A stretch of DNA of 64,000 bases from Candidatus Eiseniibacteriota bacterium (GCA_024276995.1 JAJRWB010000008.1:1-64000); one strand, 5' to 3'. Shown: positions 17,818-27,598, counted from the first letter of the stretch. The notes: generated by a model from the letters alone, not told the origin. Made by a program: numbers and translations.

Positions 17818-18746
17818 GCCGCCGCTCCGGAACGGACCGTCCCATCGACGAAGAGACGCGGCGCATTTTCGGATGAGAGAAGCCGTCCGCCGTCGAAATC
17901 GATGCGGCTTCCTCCGTCGAGGGGAATGCAGACATCGGGCGCGAACCGCCGCGCAAGAAGGAGCACCCGTTCCCGGTCGTCGAGGGCGAGTCGCTTCGCG
18001 GCGTGGGGGAGGGGAACGACGCCGCGGCAGACGGCGAGTCCCGATTCGAGAAGTTCCGCGTTCCCCGCTCCCTGAGGGGGGTGATCGTGGAAGAGAACGA
18101 CCTTTTCCGAAAGCGCCATGGCGCCCGCCGACCAGGCGACGATCGGGATCTCTCGGAGCGCTCCGCCGAGGTCGAACAGGTCGAGGCGGTTGAGGAGCAC
18201 CGCCACGTGTCCTCCCGCCACGGCGACGGCGCCGCTTCGCTTGAGGATGCCGTCGATGCGGCGCCTCTCCTTTCGAGCGGCGTCGCGGCGCGCGGGCGCG
18301 TACCGTTCGATGAAACGGCCGTGGACCTCGGCAAGGTGTTTCATGTGGGAACCGTCGAGGGCGCGAACCGCCTCGATCGCTTCCTCGAATGCCTCGTCGA
18401 GAAGGGCGCGGTCGCGGTTCGTTCGCTTCAGAATCGCGCGGGCGGCCTCCATGGCGCTCGACAACCGGATGTTGTACAGCTCCTGGCGCTCGATCAGCTC
18501 CGCCTGGCGGCGGCGCCACGCCGATCGAAGCTCCGTGTCTTTCCGGAAGACCCTCTCCGCGGCGGCGTACAGTTCGAGGTTCACCCCTTCCCGGCCGAGG
18601 TGGTCCTTCAGCTCGGCGTCGTTCCTCTCGTCCTCCTGCCATCCGGCGGTGATGAGCGCCACCGGTCCTTCCGGGGCGATCGAGTCGATCGCCCGGGCGA
18701 CCGAAGGCCGGCGGCGCTGGGGACCGAGAAAAACGACGCGGCTCAT
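17814..18746 (-). CDS. Peptidase S51/cyanophycinase-like (class I glutamine amidotransferase-fold) protein
   Basis: A 310-residue protein. AVAGGHVAVLLNRLDL followed by PIVAWSAGAMAL matches the nucleophile region of peptidase S51 (dipeptidase E, cyanophycinase), with Ser206 as the nucleophile and His220/His222 just after. Residues 75-165 form a charged helical insertion not usual for the family. S51 enzymes cleave aspartyl or isoaspartyl peptide bonds, including those of cyanophycin. It overlaps by ATGA both the ATP-grasp gene upstream (18743) and the esterase downstream (17814), so the three are translated as a unit. A role in trimming the product of the neighbouring ligases is inferred. Confidence 0.7.
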   Translation of the reverse strand: MSRVVFLGPQRRRPSVARAIDSIAPEGPVALITAGWQEDERNDAELKDHLGREGVNLELYAAAERVFRKDTELRSAWRRRQAELIERQELYNIRLSSAMEAARAILKRTNRDRALLDEAFEEAIEAVRALDGSHMKHLAEVHGRFIERYAPARRDAARKERRRIDGILKRSGAVAVAGGHVAVLLNRLDLFDLGGALREIPIVAWSAGAMALSEKVVLFHDHPPQGAGNAELLESGLAVCRGVVPLPHAAKRLALDDRERVLLLARRFAPDVCIPLDGGSRIDFDGGRLLSSENAPRLFVDGTVRSGAAA

Positions 18747-19966
18747 TCGGCCCTCACCCGGACCGTCTCCCCGACGTCGTCGAGAAGCTTCAGCAGGGCG
18801 TCATAGTCGGTGTGACGGAAACGCATCCACGCGTTCGCCATGTACCCTGCCTCGACGCCCTGGGTCGGCGTGCCCGCCGCCGGAAGGTGGCAATCGATCA
18901 TCTCCCTCCCGTGGCGCGATCGCACCTCGTCGAGTCCCTCGTAGGCGCGGATTATCCCGTCGTGGTCGGGCCTAAGCGCGATAATCCCGGCCGCGTACCG
19001 GCGGGACGGTCTCCGGTCGATCCGCCGGTGCACGATCGCCATCGCCCATTCCCGGTAGATGTCGAACTCGTTGGCGGCGCAGTAGAGATCCCACGCGCCC
19101 ACGCCGGGCGGGCGGCAGCCGATTTCGGCGAACCGGAGTCCCTTCGGACCGTAGAACCATTCCATGTGGGTGGCCGACGTTTCGATGCCGAGGATTTCGA
19201 TCACCTTCCGCCCCATTTCCCGCACCTCGTCGTAATCGACCGCCGTGTCGATCCGGTTGGTGGCGACGAAGCGCGGCGAGATCCAGCGACTGCGCATCGC
19301 CTCGAGCACGTTCGGATAGTAGTGGGAGATGAAGTCGTGCGCCACGACGCCGTCGATGGTGATCGTGTCGTAGAACGCCTCGTGGCCTTCCACGAACTCC
19401 TCCACCGCGGCGCTCCCCGCGCCGTCGAGGTCGGACGCGCGGATCGCCTCTTCGAGTTCGCCGTCGCTGTCGATCCGGTATGTCCCGGCCGCGCCGGCGC
19501 CGTCGCGGGGCTTGAGGATGATCGGGTAGCCGGTCTCGGCGGCGAAGTGTCGCGCGTCGTCGCCCGATTCCGCGCCGGCCGACGCGCCGCACGGAACGCC
19601 CCCCGCCCGGAGCGCTTCCTTCATCGACGGCTTGTCCCGGCAGAGCCAGGCGGTACGCACCGACGTTCCCGGTATGCCGCACGCCTCGCGCACCCTCGCC
19701 GCCGGGAGGATGTGCGCCTCGACGGTCGCCTCGATCCGGTCGACGCGGGCCATCTCCTGGATCCGGCGCACCGTACGAAGCAGCGCCTCTTCGTCGCACA
19801 CGTTGCCCACCTGCTCGTAGTGTGCCATCGTGCGCTTCAGATCGTCGGTGAGATCGTCCTTCGGCGTCTCGCCGATGCCGATCACTGTGGCGCCCACCTC
19901 GGCGAGGGCGCGGGGGAAGTTCCTCTGGTTCGAGGGGAAGGAAGGTTCCACGAAGACGACGTTCAT
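18743..19966 (-). CDS. ATP-grasp ligase, paralogue A of three
   Basis: A 407-residue carbamoyl-phosphate-synthase/PurK-like ATP-grasp enzyme. The N-terminal Rossmann-like strand is MNVVFVEPSFPSNQRNFPRA; the nucleotide loop is YPIILKPRDGAGAAGTYRI; VEEFVEGHEAFYDTITIDG and THMEWFYGPKGLRF plus FAEIGCRPPG form the ATP- and metal-binding half. Start at the ATG 19966, preceded by AGGAGAG. It shares the THMEW and E-x3-R-P/S-P/G-G signatures with the genes at 20141 and 21384, marking a family expansion. It is first in the minus-strand operon and divergent from paralogue B across 174 nt. Substrate unknown. Confidence 0.85.
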   Translation of the reverse strand: MNVVFVEPSFPSNQRNFPRALAEVGATVIGIGETPKDDLTDDLKRTMAHYEQVGNVCDEEALLRTVRRIQEMARVDRIEATVEAHILPAARVREACGIPGTSVRTAWLCRDKPSMKEALRAGGVPCGASAGAESGDDARHFAAETGYPIILKPRDGAGAAGTYRIDSDGELEEAIRASDLDGAGSAAVEEFVEGHEAFYDTITIDGVVAHDFISHYYPNVLEAMRSRWISPRFVATNRIDTAVDYDEVREMGRKVIEILGIETSATHMEWFYGPKGLRFAEIGCRPPGVGAWDLYCAANEFDIYREWAMAIVHRRIDRRPSRRYAAGIIALRPDHDGIIRAYEGLDEVRSRHGREMIDCHLPAAGTPTQGVEAGYMANAWMRFRHTDYDALLKLLDDVGETVRVRAE

Positions 19967-20140
19967 CGGAAAGATCTCTCCTGGAATAAGGATGAAACTC
20001 GAGTGGCGTCCCCGGACGATACTCCCAAGGGAGTCTAGCAGAACGGCTCCTTCGGTTCCACGTGAAGCCGGGAGGGCCTTCGATGTGGATCGGTTGATTT
20101 GAAAGGGATTTTTCCCACCGACGAGGTTAAACTGGGAATC
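19967..20140. promoter_or_regulatory. Divergent intergenic region between the two ATP-grasp operons
   Basis: The 174-nt gap must hold both promoters of the divergent operons. It contains the minus-strand SD (AGGAGAG) and a weak plus-strand SD, but I see no convincing -35/-10 pair or sigma-54 element in either direction. Confidence 0.5.
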
Positions 20141-21361
20141 ATGAGACGCGCCGTATTCATCGCACCTTATTTTGCAACCACAACGCTCCGCTTCATCCGC
20201 GCCGCGCTCTCCCTCGACGGGGTGCGCCTCGCCCTGGTGAGCCACGAATCGACGGGGAAGATCCCAGGCGACGTGGCGGGGCGGCTCGGCGCATACGTGA
20301 GGACCGAAAACGCCCTCGACTCCATCTCTCTCGAAAGGGCGGTGCGCCGCGCGGCGGAACAGCTCGGTGGAGTCGACGCGATCGTCGGCGCCATGGAGGA
20401 ACTGCAGCTTCCGATGGCCGAGGTGCGCGCCTCCCTCGGCGTGGCCGGTATGACGGTCGATGTGGCGAAGAACTTCCGCGACAAGGGGCGGATGAAGGAC
20501 GTTTTCCGCTCCGCCGGGATCCCGTGCGCCCGCCACGCGGTGGCGACGAACCGCGCGGCGGCGGAGGCGTTCGCAGACCGCTCCGGTTTTCCCCTGGTGG
20601 TGAAACCCCCCGCCGGGTCGGGGGCACGGAGCACTTTTCGGATCGACGGCGCGGCGGCGTTCGAGGACTATCTCGATACGATCCCGCCGTCGGCGGAAAC
20701 GCCCGCTCTTCTCGAGGAGTTCATCACCGGCGAGGAACATTCTTTCGACAGTATCCTAATCGACAAGAAACCGGTTTGGTATTCCGTGTCGCGCTACCTT
20801 CCCACACCTCTCGAAGTGCTCCGCACGCCGTGGATCCAGTGGGCCGTCCTCTTGCCGAGGGAAGTCGATGTTCCCGAATTCGACCCCATTCGTGCCGCCG
20901 CCGCCGAGGCGCTCTCCGCCCTCGGGCTCGAGAGCGGCCTAACGCACATGGAATGGTTTCGCCGAAACGACGGGACGATCGCCATTTCGGAAGTGGCGGC
21001 CCGTCCGCCGGGGGCGCAGTTCACGACGCTCCTCTCGTGCGCCCACGCCGCCGACCTCTACCGCGGCTGGGCGGAAGTGATGATCCTCGATCGCTTCGAC
21101 CCGCCCGCACGGAAGTTCGCCGCCGGCGCCGCCTACCTGAGGGGCCAAGGGCGCGGCACGGTGAAGGCGATCCACGGGATCGACCGCGTCGCGCGGGGCG
21201 TGTCCGACCTCGTGGTGGAAGCGAAGCTCCCCGTGAAGGGCCAATCGCCGTCGGGGGGATACGAGGGGGAGGGGTACGTCATCGTGAGACACCCCCAGAC
21301 CGCCGTCGTGGAGCGCGCCCTCCGGGAGATCGTGACATGCGTGAGGGTCGAACTGGGATGA
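20141..21361 (+). CDS. ATP-grasp ligase, paralogue B of three
   Basis: A 406-residue ATP-grasp enzyme starting at ATG 20141 (MRRAVFIAPYFATTTLRF). The ATP loop is FPLVVKPPAGSGARSTFRI; ALLEEFITGEEHSFDSILID and THMEWFRRNDGTIAI, then ISEVAARPPG, form the rest of the active site. The third-position Asn common in ATP-grasp metal sites is Ala here, as in the two paralogues. It is first in the plus-strand operon: paralogue C follows after 22 nt, then glgB (11-nt overlap) and a SpoU methyltransferase (TTGA overlap). Which carboxylate and amine it joins is unknown. Confidence 0.85.
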   Translation: MRRAVFIAPYFATTTLRFIRAALSLDGVRLALVSHESTGKIPGDVAGRLGAYVRTENALDSISLERAVRRAAEQLGGVDAIVGAMEELQLPMAEVRASLGVAGMTVDVAKNFRDKGRMKDVFRSAGIPCARHAVATNRAAAEAFADRSGFPLVVKPPAGSGARSTFRIDGAAAFEDYLDTIPPSAETPALLEEFITGEEHSFDSILIDKKPVWYSVSRYLPTPLEVLRTPWIQWAVLLPREVDVPEFDPIRAAAAEALSALGLESGLTHMEWFRRNDGTIAISEVAARPPGAQFTTLLSCAHAADLYRGWAEVMILDRFDPPARKFAAGAAYLRGQGRGTVKAIHGIDRVARGVSDLVVEAKLPVKGQSPSGGYEGEGYVIVRHPQTAVVERALREIVTCVRVELG

Positions 21362-21383
21362 TCGTCTCCAGCGGAGAGAAGCA

Positions 21384-22601
21384 ATGAATGTACTGATGAT
21401 CTCGCCGGGCTACCCGCCCGAGATGGAGTATTTCACCCGGGGTCTCGCCGAGGTGGGCGCGAAGGTGATCGGCCTGGGCGACCAGGGGGAGGAGGCGCTC
21501 TCCGACGACCTGCGCCGTTACCTTTCGGCGTACGTCCGCGTGCCGTCGTTCGGCGATGACGGCGCCGTGCTCGAGAAGGTCCGCGCCATCCACGGCCGCA
21601 TGCGCATCGATCTTGTGGAAACCCTCTGGGAGCCGCAGATGATTCTCGCCGCGAAGATCCGCGAGAGGCTCTCTCTCACGGGAATGACGGTGGCCGAAAC
21701 GCTTCCTTTCCGCGACAAGGAGGTGATGAAAGCGACTCTCGACGCGGCGGGGATCCGGACGCCGGGCCACTACCGCTGCCGCACGGCCGGCGAATGTCGC
21801 GAGGCGGCCGAAAGGATCGGCTTTCCGGTGATCGTCAAGCCGATCGCCGGTGCCGGTTCGGCCGACACGTATCGCGTCGATGGTGCGGGGGAACTGGAGA
21901 AGGTGATCGGCCGGGTGCGTCACGTTCCGGAGGTGAGCGTGGAGGAGTTCGTCGAAGCGGAAGAGCACACCTTCGATACGGTCTGCGCCGACGGCGAGAT
22001 TCTTTTCTATAATATGTGCTGGTACAGGCCGCGGCCGCTCGACTCCCGAAAGCACGAGTGGATCAGCCAGCAGACGATCGCCCTGCGGGACGTGGAGGCG
22101 GACGAACTCGCCGGCGGGAAGAAGATGGGCGTCGACGTTCTGAAGGCACTCGGCTTTCGAACCGGATTCACCCACATGGAGTGGTACAGGAAAGAAGACG
22201 GCGAGGTGGTATTCGGCGAAATCGCCGCGCGCTCTCCCGGCGGACGGACGGTCGACTTGATGAACTGGGCGAACGACATCGATATTTTCACCGGCTGGGC
22301 GGAGGCGGTCTGTCACGGGAGAATCTCCCAGAAAATCGAAAGGAAATACAACGCCGCGTCGATCTTCAAGCGGGCGGTGGGTGAGGGAAGAATCTCGAGG
22401 ATCGACGGGCTCGGCCGCCTCCTCGCGGAATACGGCGAGGAGATCGTCTGCGTCGACCTCCTCCCCCTCGGCGCGCCGCGGCGGGATTGGCACAAGACGC
22501 TCATCTCGGACGGCATGATCATCGCGAGACATCCCGATCTGGCGAGAACCCTGGAGATCGTCGACCGGATCGGCACGGACCTTCAACTTTATGCGTCATG
22601 A
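21384..22601 (+). CDS. ATP-grasp ligase, paralogue C of three
   Basis: A 405-residue ATP-grasp enzyme with a clear SD (GGAGAGAAG). The N-terminus [20 protein letters not shown] closely parallels paralogue A. The ATP loop is [38 protein letters not shown] and [15 protein letters not shown], then [12 protein letters not shown], complete the site. The MNV-PS/PG-P start with [12 protein letters not shown] resembles the N-terminal domain of glycosyltransferases and PurK, fitting a nucleotide or sugar-linked substrate, but this is only a hint. The branching enzyme start codon lies inside its last 11 nt. Confidence 0.85.
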   Translation: MNVLMISPGYPPEMEYFTRGLAEVGAKVIGLGDQGEEALSDDLRRYLSAYVRVPSFGDDGAVLEKVRAIHGRMRIDLVETLWEPQMILAAKIRERLSLTGMTVAETLPFRDKEVMKATLDAAGIRTPGHYRCRTAGECREAAERIGFPVIVKPIAGAGSADTYRVDGAGELEKVIGRVRHVPEVSVEEFVEAEEHTFDTVCADGEILFYNMCWYRPRPLDSRKHEWISQQTIALRDVEADELAGGKKMGVDVLKALGFRTGFTHMEWYRKEDGEVVFGEIAARSPGGRTVDLMNWANDIDIFTGWAEAVCHGRISQKIERKYNAASIFKRAVGEGRISRIDGLGRLLAEYGEEIVCVDLLPLGAPRRDWHKTLISDGMIIARHPDLARTLEIVDRIGTDLQLYAS

Positions 22602-24804
22602 TTCCCCATCGTACCGGCGCGCCGTCGAGGCGATCGTCGAGGGATGCTCGGCCGATCCCTTCGGCATCCTCGGCATTCACCCGATGGAAGAGGGCGGCTT
22701 TCGTGTGAGCGCCTTTCTTCCCCATGCGGCCGGCGCGGCGGTAGGGCGGCGTGGCAAGCTTTATCCGATGGAGCGCCTCCACGCGGAGGGGTTCTTCGAA
22801 TGCGCTTTCCCGGAGGCGCGAAAACCGTTCGTGTACCAACTGTTCGTAACCGGCGACGACGGGGTGGTCACGACGGTTCACGATCCGTACCGTTTCGGCC
22901 GCGTGCTCACCGACTACGATCTTCACCTCTTCCGCGAGGGGAAGCACTTCCAGCTCTACACGAAGCTCGGCGCCCACCGGCTGAGAATGCACGGCGTGCG
23001 GGGGGTCTCGTTCGCCGTGTGGGCTCCCAACGCCCGCCGGGTGAGCGTGATCGGCGATTTCAATCGGTGGGACGAACGGTGCCACCCGATGCGGCCACTG
23101 GGCGATTCGGGTATCTGGGAGATCTTCCTGCCCGGCCTCGGGAAGGGGGCGATCTACAAGTACCACATCCTGACACGCTCGGGCGCCGCCTCGGTGAAGG
23201 CCGATCCGTTCGGCTTCGCCATGGAGAAGAGGCCCCGCACGGCTTCGATCGTCTGGGGCTTGAGGCGGTACCGGTGGCGCGACGCGAAGTGGATGGAGTC
23301 GCGCCTCGAAGCGCAGTCCACCGACCGGCCTCTTTCGATCTACGAGGTTCACCCCGGATCGTGGCGCCGTGGGGGAAAGGGCGAGGACGGGTGGCTCACC
23401 TACAGGGAACTCGCCGAGCGGCTGATCCCGTACGTCGCCGAGATGGATTTCACGCACATCCAGCTGATGCCGGTGTGCGAACATCCCTTCGACGGATCGT
23501 GGGGATACCAGACGGTCGGTTACTTCGCCCCGACTTCACGGTTCGGAACGCCCGACGATTTCCGTTTCTTCGTCGATCGGGCGCACCGGGCGGGGATCGG
23601 CGTGCTCCTCGACTGGGTTCCCGCCCACTTCCCCAAAGACGCCCACGGTCTCGCCTTTTTCGACGGAACCCACCTGTACGAACACGCCGATCCCCGCATG
23701 GGCCACCACCCCGACTGGGACACGTTCATCTATAACTACGGCCGCACGGAAGTGCGCGCCTTCCTCCTGGCGAATGCCCTCTTCTGGCTCGACCAATACC
23801 ATATCGACGGGCTGAGGGTCGATGCGGTGGCGTCGATGCTCTATCTCGACTACTCCCGCAAGGAAGGGGAGTGGATCCCGAACCGTTACGGGGGGCGGGA
23901 GAACCTCGAAGCGGTGGAGTTCGTGAAGGAATTCAACGCGGAGGTGCACCGCGTCTTTCCGGGGGTGATCACCATCGCCGAGGAGTCGACGTCGTGGCCC
24001 CGCGTGACCGGACCGGTGGAGGAGGGAGGACTCGGTTTCGATTACAAGTGGAACATGGGCTGGATGAACGACATGCTCGAGTTCATCTCCCTCGACCCCC
24101 TCTACAGGGGACACCATCTCGATAAGCTGACCTTCTCTCTTCTCTACGCGTTCAGCGAGCGGTTCATCCTTCCCCTTTCCCACGACGAGGTGGTTCACGG
24201 GAAGCGATCGCTCCTTTTCAAGATGCCGGGCGATTCGTGGCAGATGTTCGCCAACTTGAGAATGCTTTATGCCTACATGTACGCCCATCCCGGAAAGACG
24301 ACACTCTTCATGGGAGGGGAACTCGCCCAGCGCGGGGAGTGGAATCACGACACCGGTCTCGAGTGGGAACTCCTCGAGAGCGCGGGGCACGCCCAGATGA
24401 AGCGGCTCGTCGCCGATCTGAACCGGATCGAAAGGGAGACGCCGCCCCTGCACGAGATCGATTTCACGCCGGAAGGTTTCGAATGGGTCGATTTTTCCGA
24501 CCGCGAGAACACGGTGGTCTCGTTTCTCCGTCGCGATCGGGGGGTGGGGATCGTTCTGGTGGTGGCGAACTTCACCCCCGTGGTGCGCGAGGAGTACCGT
24601 GTGGGCGTGCCGGAGGGGGGCTTGTACGAACAGCTTCTCGACACGGACCGCGAGATCTACGGCGGGAGTGATGTCGGCGTCGCCGGCGTCGTGCAGGCGG
24701 AGGAGACCGGCGCGAACGGGCGTCCGTTTTCCCTCGGTCTCACCCTTCCTCCGCTCGGCGTGCTCTACTTCCGCCTCGTCCGGGGCGAACGGGCCGGGCG
24801 TTGA
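22591..24804 (+). CDS. glgB: 1,4-alpha-glucan branching enzyme
   Basis: A 737-residue GH13 (subfamily 9 type) enzyme, the usual full length with N1 domain, CBM48 domain (residues about 125-220, [20 protein letters not shown]) and catalytic barrel. Catalytic residues: nucleophile Asp411 in [11 protein letters not shown], acid/base Glu464 in TIAEES, and Asp532 in [12 protein letters not shown]. It transfers alpha-1,4 chain segments to alpha-1,6 positions in glycogen-type glucans in the cytoplasm. No other glycogen genes (glgA, glgC, glgP) lie nearby; instead it is embedded between ATP-grasp ligases and an RNA methyltransferase. No SD is seen; translation is probably coupled to the overlapping ATP-grasp gene. 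Confidence 0.97.
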   Translation: MRHDSPSYRRAVEAIVEGCSADPFGILGIHPMEEGGFRVSAFLPHAAGAAVGRRGKLYPMERLHAEGFFECAFPEARKPFVYQLFVTGDDGVVTTVHDPYRFGRVLTDYDLHLFREGKHFQLYTKLGAHRLRMHGVRGVSFAVWAPNARRVSVIGDFNRWDERCHPMRPLGDSGIWEIFLPGLGKGAIYKYHILTRSGAASVKADPFGFAMEKRPRTASIVWGLRRYRWRDAKWMESRLEAQSTDRPLSIYEVHPGSWRRGGKGEDGWLTYRELAERLIPYVAEMDFTHIQLMPVCEHPFDGSWGYQTVGYFAPTSRFGTPDDFRFFVDRAHRAGIGVLLDWVPAHFPKDAHGLAFFDGTHLYEHADPRMGHHPDWDTFIYNYGRTEVRAFLLANALFWLDQYHIDGLRVDAVASMLYLDYSRKEGEWIPNRYGGRENLEAVEFVKEFNAEVHRVFPGVITIAEESTSWPRVTGPVEEGGLGFDYKWNMGWMNDMLEFISLDPLYRGHHLDKLTFSLLYAFSERFILPLSHDEVVHGKRSLLFKMPGDSWQMFANLRMLYAYMYAHPGKTTLFMGGELAQRGEWNHDTGLEWELLESAGHAQMKRLVADLNRIERETPPLHEIDFTPEGFEWVDFSDRENTVVSFLRRDRGVGIVLVVANFTPVVREEYRVGVPEGGLYEQLLDTDREIYGGSDVGVAGVVQAEETGANGRPFSLGLTLPPLGVLYFRLVRGERAGR

Positions 24805-25622
24805 GCGGAAGATGGATCGGCGAAGGACGCGCCGTGCGCCGCGCGATCACCGACGTGGAACGCGCCGCCGCCCCGGGGGGGCGGGCACTCCTCGACTCGT
24901 ATCTCATCGAAGGATACCGTCTCCACGAACGGGCGCTCCGTTCGCGCGCGCCGCTCCACACGGTGGTGGCGTCATCGTCATTCCTCGGCGATCGCTCCCG
25001 CCGCGCTTCGCTCCTACGCGAGGCGATCGAGAGCGCGCCGTGCGACCGCTTCGTCGCCGCCGACGATCTCGTCGCGCATCTCACCGGCGGGCGGGGAAAC
25101 GGACCGCTTCTCGGCCTCGTCTCCATGGGAGAGGAAGAGGACCCGGCGCGACGGGCGGTCGCCGGCGCATCCCTTCTCGTGGCATGCGACGTGGAGGATC
25201 CGGGCAACGTCGGCGCCCTCGTCCGGACCTCGCTCGCTTCGGGTGCCGCGCTCTTCATCGCCGTGGGGATCAGCGATCCATATCACCCCAGGGCGGTGCG
25301 CACCTCGATGGGGAGTCTCTTTCGGATCGCCGTGGCCCGCCGTCCGTCGCCCGCCGCCGCGATCGAAGAGCTGAAGTCGCACGGCTTTCACACCGTCGGC
25401 GCCGTGGCGAGAGGAGGGATTCCTCTTCCCGAAGTCGAGCTGCCCGCCGCCGTGCCGTTCGCCCTCTTCGTCGGCCGCGAAGCGTTCGGCCTTGCCGGGA
25501 AGACCGCATCGTCGCTCGACACCCTCGTGACGATCCCGATGGCGTCGAACATCGATTCGTACTCGGTGAACGCCGCCGCGGCGATCGCCCTCTACGGGCT
25601 TTCCCGTACAGGACGGACATAG
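24801..25622 (+). CDS. SpoU/TrmH-type RNA 2'-O-methyltransferase
   Basis: A 273-residue protein starting at TTG 24801, which overlaps the glgB stop as TTGA. Residues 1-95 resemble the SpoU substrate-binding domain. The SPOUT fold shows the three motifs: [14 protein letters not shown] (motif 1), [12 protein letters not shown] (motif 2) and [21 protein letters not shown] (motif 3), which form the knotted S-adenosylmethionine site. It methylates a ribose in rRNA or tRNA; whether it is RlmB- or TrmH/TsnR-like cannot be told here. Its place in the ATP-grasp/glgB operon may be incidental. Confidence 0.88.
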   Translation: MSGRWIGEGRAVRRAITDVERAAAPGGRALLDSYLIEGYRLHERALRSRAPLHTVVASSSFLGDRSRRASLLREAIESAPCDRFVAADDLVAHLTGGRGNGPLLGLVSMGEEEDPARRAVAGASLLVACDVEDPGNVGALVRTSLASGAALFIAVGISDPYHPRAVRTSMGSLFRIAVARRPSPAAAIEELKSHGFHTVGAVARGGIPLPEVELPAAVPFALFVGREAFGLAGKTASSLDTLVTIPMASNIDSYSVNAAAAIALYGLSRTGRT

Positions 25623-25706
25623 GGATTCTCCGCAGATCCAACCTATCCGGGAAGATTCGGGTAAAGACGGGGAAGCGGACTGCCGATCCTTCCGATCGTA
25701 ACCGGT

Positions 25707-25728
25707 GGTCGGACCGGCCGTTCCGACC
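25707..25728. repeat. Inverted repeat in the leader of the PorT-like gene
   Basis: GGTCGGA (25707-25713) and TCCGACC (25722-25728) with an 8-nt GC-rich centre. It could be an operator or an RNA hairpin. No promoter is clear here. Confidence 0.35.
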
Positions 25729-25770
25729 CGGCGCCCGCTTCGAATACGAACCGGAACGAGGAGGTGATCC

Positions 25771-26457
25771 GTGAGAATGATGATTATCGGCATCGCGGTG
25801 GCGATGTTGGCGGGGCTGGCCCATGGGAGCGGACCTCTCGCCCCGACGAGTCACGTCAGTTTCGCACTTAAGGGAGGCGTCAACCCGTCATCCCAGACGC
25901 TCGATCCCAATCCCGGCTGGAATGAAGGCCGGGTTCTCGGTTTCGGGGGAGGCGCCACTCTCGGCTTCAATCTCTCGTCGGCCGTTTCTTTCGATACGGA
26001 TGTTCTTTATGTCCGAAAGGGAACCGAGTTCACCGGGTCGGAATACGACAACGAGCAAGGAGGAACGGTCGATGTCAGCGAGAGGATTGTCGCGGACTAT
26101 GTTACCGTGAGCCCTCTGATCCGCACCACCTTCCGGCCGGGTGGCACGTCGCCCTATCTCCTCGCCGGTGTCGAGTTCGGCTATCTCGTCAAGGCCAGCG
26201 ATGAGCTGTCCATGAATCCAGGCGGGAGCCGGGGGGAGAAGGATGTGACCGACAAGACGGAGAGAACCGATTTTTCACTCTCCTTCGGCGGCGGAATGAA
26301 CTTCCCGACGTCCGGCTCGTCCGATTTCTTTCTCGAAGCGCGCTACTATCTCGGCCTGAAGAACACGGTAAAGCAAACCCAGGAGGATATCGACGCGAAC
26401 GGTGCTGTCGATGTCAAGAATCGCGGAACGTATGTGATGGGCGGTTTCCGGTTCTGA
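25771..26457 (+). CDS. Porin-family outer-membrane beta-barrel protein (PorT-like)
   Basis: A 228-residue protein starting at GTG 25771 after a near-perfect SD (GAGGAGGTGATCC). Signal peptide MMIIGIAVAMLAGLAHG; then strands of the OMP_b-brl type (FALKGGVN, GFGGGATLGFNLS, SVDTDVLYVRKG-like, SPLIRTTFRP) and a terminal MGGFRF beta-signal. The 148-nt gap before it holds an imperfect inverted repeat (GGTCGGA at 25707-25713 with TCCGACC at 25722-25728). A strong terminator follows it at 26508. No specific ligand is suggested. Confidence 0.75.
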   Translation: MRMMIIGIAVAMLAGLAHGSGPLAPTSHVSFALKGGVNPSSQTLDPNPGWNEGRVLGFGGGATLGFNLSSAVSFDTDVLYVRKGTEFTGSEYDNEQGGTVDVSERIVADYVTVSPLIRTTFRPGGTSPYLLAGVEFGYLVKASDELSMNPGGSRGEKDVTDKTERTDFSLSFGGGMNFPTSGSSDFFLEARYYLGLKNTVKQTQEDIDANGAVDVKNRGTYVMGGFRF

Positions 26458-26507
26458 AAGGCCGTGCAATCACCGCAAGGCGCGCGCAGTTGAGCAGGTG
26501 AAAAGAA

Positions 26508-26534
26508 AAGCGCCGGAGGTGATCTCCGGCGCTT
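26508..26534. terminator. Bidirectional intrinsic terminator
   Basis: Perfect 11-bp stem AAGCGCCGGAG (26508-26518) and CTCCGGCGCTT (26524-26534) with a 5-nt loop. A-rich sequence before and T-rich after make it usable from both sides, between the converging barrel gene and the lipoprotein gene. Confidence 0.8.
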
Positions 26535-26566
26535 CTTCCGTTCGTTTGCCGACGTACCCGCGTGTT

Positions 26567-27403
26567 TCACGACGCGGGTGAGCACTCCACATCGTTCTGG
26601 TTCTCGTCCCAGCACGCCTCCTCGCCGTCATTGTAATCGGGCACCTTGAGGGAACCGGTTCCATCCGATTCGTCGAAGCGGATGAAGGAAACCCCTCCTT
26701 CGGAAGCGTCGGTGTACTCGATCGAGCCGACGTCGCCGTCGCGGCGGTAGCCGAGCATGTCACCCGGATTCTCATCGAGATCGGTGAACGTGAGTTCCTC
26801 TGTATCCGATCCGTTCGACCAGTCGAGGCGAGCCACGCGGCCGTTCTCCTCCGATTCGACGTCGTGGAAGTACCACGTGCCGTTTTCGCCGTCATTCCAT
26901 GTCTCCCCCTCGAACCAGACGAGGTTGTCGATCGGCGGGTTTTCCGAAAGGGCGGTGACGCGCATCTCCCACTCCGTTTTCGATCCCCTCTCCTTCCCGC
27001 GCAGGCGGATCTGCGCTTCCTCGTCACCGTCGACCCACGTGTAGATCCAGATGTACGACCCGTCGTCCTGAGGGCTCGGAATCGTGTGCAGCGCCACGGC
27101 GAAAGCGGCGACGGGCGGTGTGAGGATCAACTTCGCGGCGGTCTCGATCACCGCCACGCGGATCGCGGCGTTGAAGAAGTTCTTCTTCGAGCGCTCCGCG
27201 CTCTTGTCGGCGCCGTCGAAGAAGCGGAAATCGAAGTGGAGTTTTTCCGGCGCCGGGAGCACGGGCGTATCGGTTGTCGTACCGCCGCCGGACGGTTCGG
27301 TCGGTGCCGTGGTGTTGCAACCGGTCGCCGCGATGAGGAGAAGCGTCGCCGCCATGGCGGTGCGTACCGTGGTGAAAACCGCGTGCTTTCGATTCGTCGT
27401 CAT
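26567..27403 (-). CDS. Hypothetical lipoprotein, sigma-54-type promoter
   Basis: A 278-residue protein. The ATG 27403 follows AAAGGAG, and the N-terminus ends in the lipobox LIAATGC, so Cys23 should be acylated. A threonine/glycine/proline linker follows, then a domain rich in Trp, Asp and Glu (VWFEGETWNDGENGTWYF, LDWSNGSDTEELTF) with repeated short strands, and a Cys pair near the C-terminus. I do not recognise the family. A -24/-12 element (27455-27470) lies 52 nt upstream, so it may be made under RpoN control. It lies at the cell envelope; inner or outer leaflet cannot be predicted. Confidence 0.7.
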   Translation of the reverse strand: MTTNRKHAVFTTVRTAMAATLLLIAATGCNTTAPTEPSGGGTTTDTPVLPAPEKLHFDFRFFDGADKSAERSKKNFFNAAIRVAVIETAAKLILTPPVAAFAVALHTIPSPQDDGSYIWIYTWVDGDEEAQIRLRGKERGSKTEWEMRVTALSENPPIDNLVWFEGETWNDGENGTWYFHDVESEENGRVARLDWSNGSDTEELTFTDLDENPGDMLGYRRDGDVGSIEYTDASEGGVSFIRFDESDGTGSLKVPDYNDGEEACWDENQNDVECSPAS

Positions 27404-27454
27404 TGTTCCGGCTCCTTTCGTGTTCGTGCCGTTGTCGTTCTTGACGGCGAGAAG

Positions 27455-27470
27455 TGCACAGACCGTGCCG
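27455..27470 (-). promoter_or_regulatory. Predicted sigma-54 promoter of the lipoprotein gene
   Basis: On the minus strand GGCACGGTCTGTGC: GG at -24 (27469-27468) and GC at -12 (27457-27456), exact N10 spacing. The -24 half GGCACG is perfect; -12 is GTGC rather than TTGC. Start codon 52 nt downstream. Confidence 0.65.
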
Positions 27471-27598
27471 GATGGGAAATCGTGGAGGAATGTCTCCATA
27501 ATGCATTGATACGATTGACGATGCCTCTTCGAGTCGAGTCGCGTTTCCCGTTTAAAAGTCGTGGTGTTTCTTCACGGTCGCGGTGAGGATTCACGCCA

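Noticed and set aside
17818-18642. In-frame N-terminal extension of the CBM48 esterase
   Set aside because: It is antisense-like basic sequence overlapping the S51-like gene; the ATGA start at 17817 fits operon coupling.
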